21,035 nucleotides of DNA from Acholeplasmataceae bacterium (lineage in GTDB: Bacteria > Bacillota_I > Bacilli_A > Acholeplasmatales > Acholeplasmataceae). The notes under the pieces are model-generated. The model was not told the origin of the DNA. It saw nothing but the letters and a program-made list of their open reading frames with translations, and ran no database searches. The DNA is taken from contig JAAYNT010000033.1 in assembly GCA_012520715.1 (NCBI GenBank), forward strand, positions 1 to 21,035, in the 5' to 3' direction. Below, piece by piece: positions 20,598-21,035 of the stretch. Each line of letters opens with the position of its first letter. Within the stretch, counting starts at the first letter, position 1. The position numbers and the translations under genes are program-made.

Positions 20598-21035
20598 ATG
20601 ATTAAACAAATTAGAAAAAGAGATGGTAGACTTCAAAAATTTGATCCTTCAAAAATTGCGGTAGCAATTAATAAAGCGTTCGGCGGATCCAAAGATTTGG
20701 AGTCTTTTACATATGCAGCAGACATTGTAAGAATTTTAAATGAAAAACAAGTTGAAATTATTGAAATTGAAGAAGTACAAGACGAAGTAGAAAAGTATTT
20801 AATGACAGTTGACCAAGAGGTAGCTAAAAAATATATCTTATACCGTCGCGATCGTGCACGTATGCGTCAAACTAAGGAAACAGTATTTAACTACAAAAAG
20901 ACTGTTGAAGATTATTTAAATATTAATGACTGGAGAGTTAAAGAAAACTCAACAGTTAACTACTCTTTAGGTGGTTTAATTTTAAACAACTCTGGAGCTA
21001 TTACTGCTAACTATTGGTTATCAGAAGTATATGAT
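20598..21035 (+). CDS. nrdD: NrdD, anaerobic (class III) ribonucleoside-triphosphate reductase, 3' truncated by window edge
   Basis: 146 residues visible, open to the end of the window; a full NrdD is about 600-750 aa. AAAGGGGA lies 7 nt before the ATG. The N-terminal ATP-cone (about 1-95) begins IRKRDGRLQKFDPSKIAVAI and ends near KKYILYRRDRARMR. The NrdD core then starts with DWRVKENSTVNYSLGGL and ANYWLSEVYD, which match the ENSNxxYSxxGL...YWL pattern of class III enzymes. The glycyl-radical and zinc regions lie outside. Together with nrdIEF it implies dNTP synthesis with and without oxygen. The activase nrdG is expected nearby, but is not in the window. Confidence 0.93.
   Translation, partial: MIKQIRKRDGRLQKFDPSKIAVAINKAFGGSKDLESFTYAADIVRILNEKQVEIIEIEEVQDEVEKYLMTVDQEVAKKYILYRRDRARMRQTKETVFNYKKTVEDYLNINDWRVKENSTVNYSLGGLILNNSGAITANYWLSEVYD

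Noticed and set aside
1..21035. CRISPR arrays, insertion sequences, prophage or toxin-antitoxin pairs.
   Set aside because: No regularly spaced repeats, transposase motifs, integrase or terminal inverted repeats were seen. The XRE gene's partner is a long coiled-coil protein, not a toxin-like fold.

Overview
The window looks like chromosomal DNA from a low-GC Bacillota/Mollicutes-type bacterium. The sequence is very AT-rich and shows Bacillus-like sigma-A promoters (TTGATA/TTGACA, 17 bp, TATAAT), strong AGGAGG ribosome sites and U-tract hairpin terminators. TGA is used as a stop (tex, lgt, the XRE gene, the 157-aa membrane gene) and Trp is TGG. That excludes the UGA=Trp mycoplasmas and points to an Acholeplasma/Izemoplasma/Haloplasma-like or basal Bacillota lineage. 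The lineage call is inference.

Layout. (1) 1-2205: 3' three-quarters of uvrA and its terminator. (2) 2223-7283: tightly packed, partly overlapping operon: a 4-TM membrane protein, hprK, lgt, a PpaX-like HAD phosphatase, a thioredoxin-reductase-like flavoprotein and whiA. (3) 7309-7990: single-gene unit for a membrane-anchored protein of unknown function. (4) 8005-10242: tex. A tRNA-Ser(GCU) promoter lies across the tex stop codon. The tRNA is followed by about 70 nt of structured unassigned RNA and a terminator. (5) 10506-11141: an eroded region. A 63-aa membrane gene and a 5'-truncated gene on the minus strand abut a 3' remnant of phoU on the plus strand. (6) 11142-13136: two adjacent promoters carry the same 23-bp block, a 15-bp palindrome joined to the -35 box. 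They drive a 2-segment membrane protein and an XRE regulator plus a coiled-coil/helical-repeat protein. The membrane and coiled-coil proteins share an N-terminal FVNRRR(K/E)RR motif. (7) 13139-14732 (minus): Y-family DNA polymerase and YolD-like protein. (8) 14979-15272: DUF1294 membrane protein. (9) 15361-16511: pta with an upstream palindrome. (10) 16528-21035: aerobic class Ib ribonucleotide reductase operon nrdI-nrdE-nrdF-nrdH-like, then the start of anaerobic nrdD. Both RNR promoters carry an identical 15-bp element just upstream of -35.

Taken together, most genes are housekeeping: nucleotide excision repair, carbon-regulation kinase, lipoprotein maturation, redox, dNTP supply with and without oxygen, and acetate metabolism. 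The least explained parts are the palindrome-controlled FVNRRR/XRE module, the shared RNR operator (with a related sequence upstream of the translesion polymerase), the TrxB-like protein lacking the NADPH motif, the UvrA zinc-ligand substitution and the phoU deletion scar.
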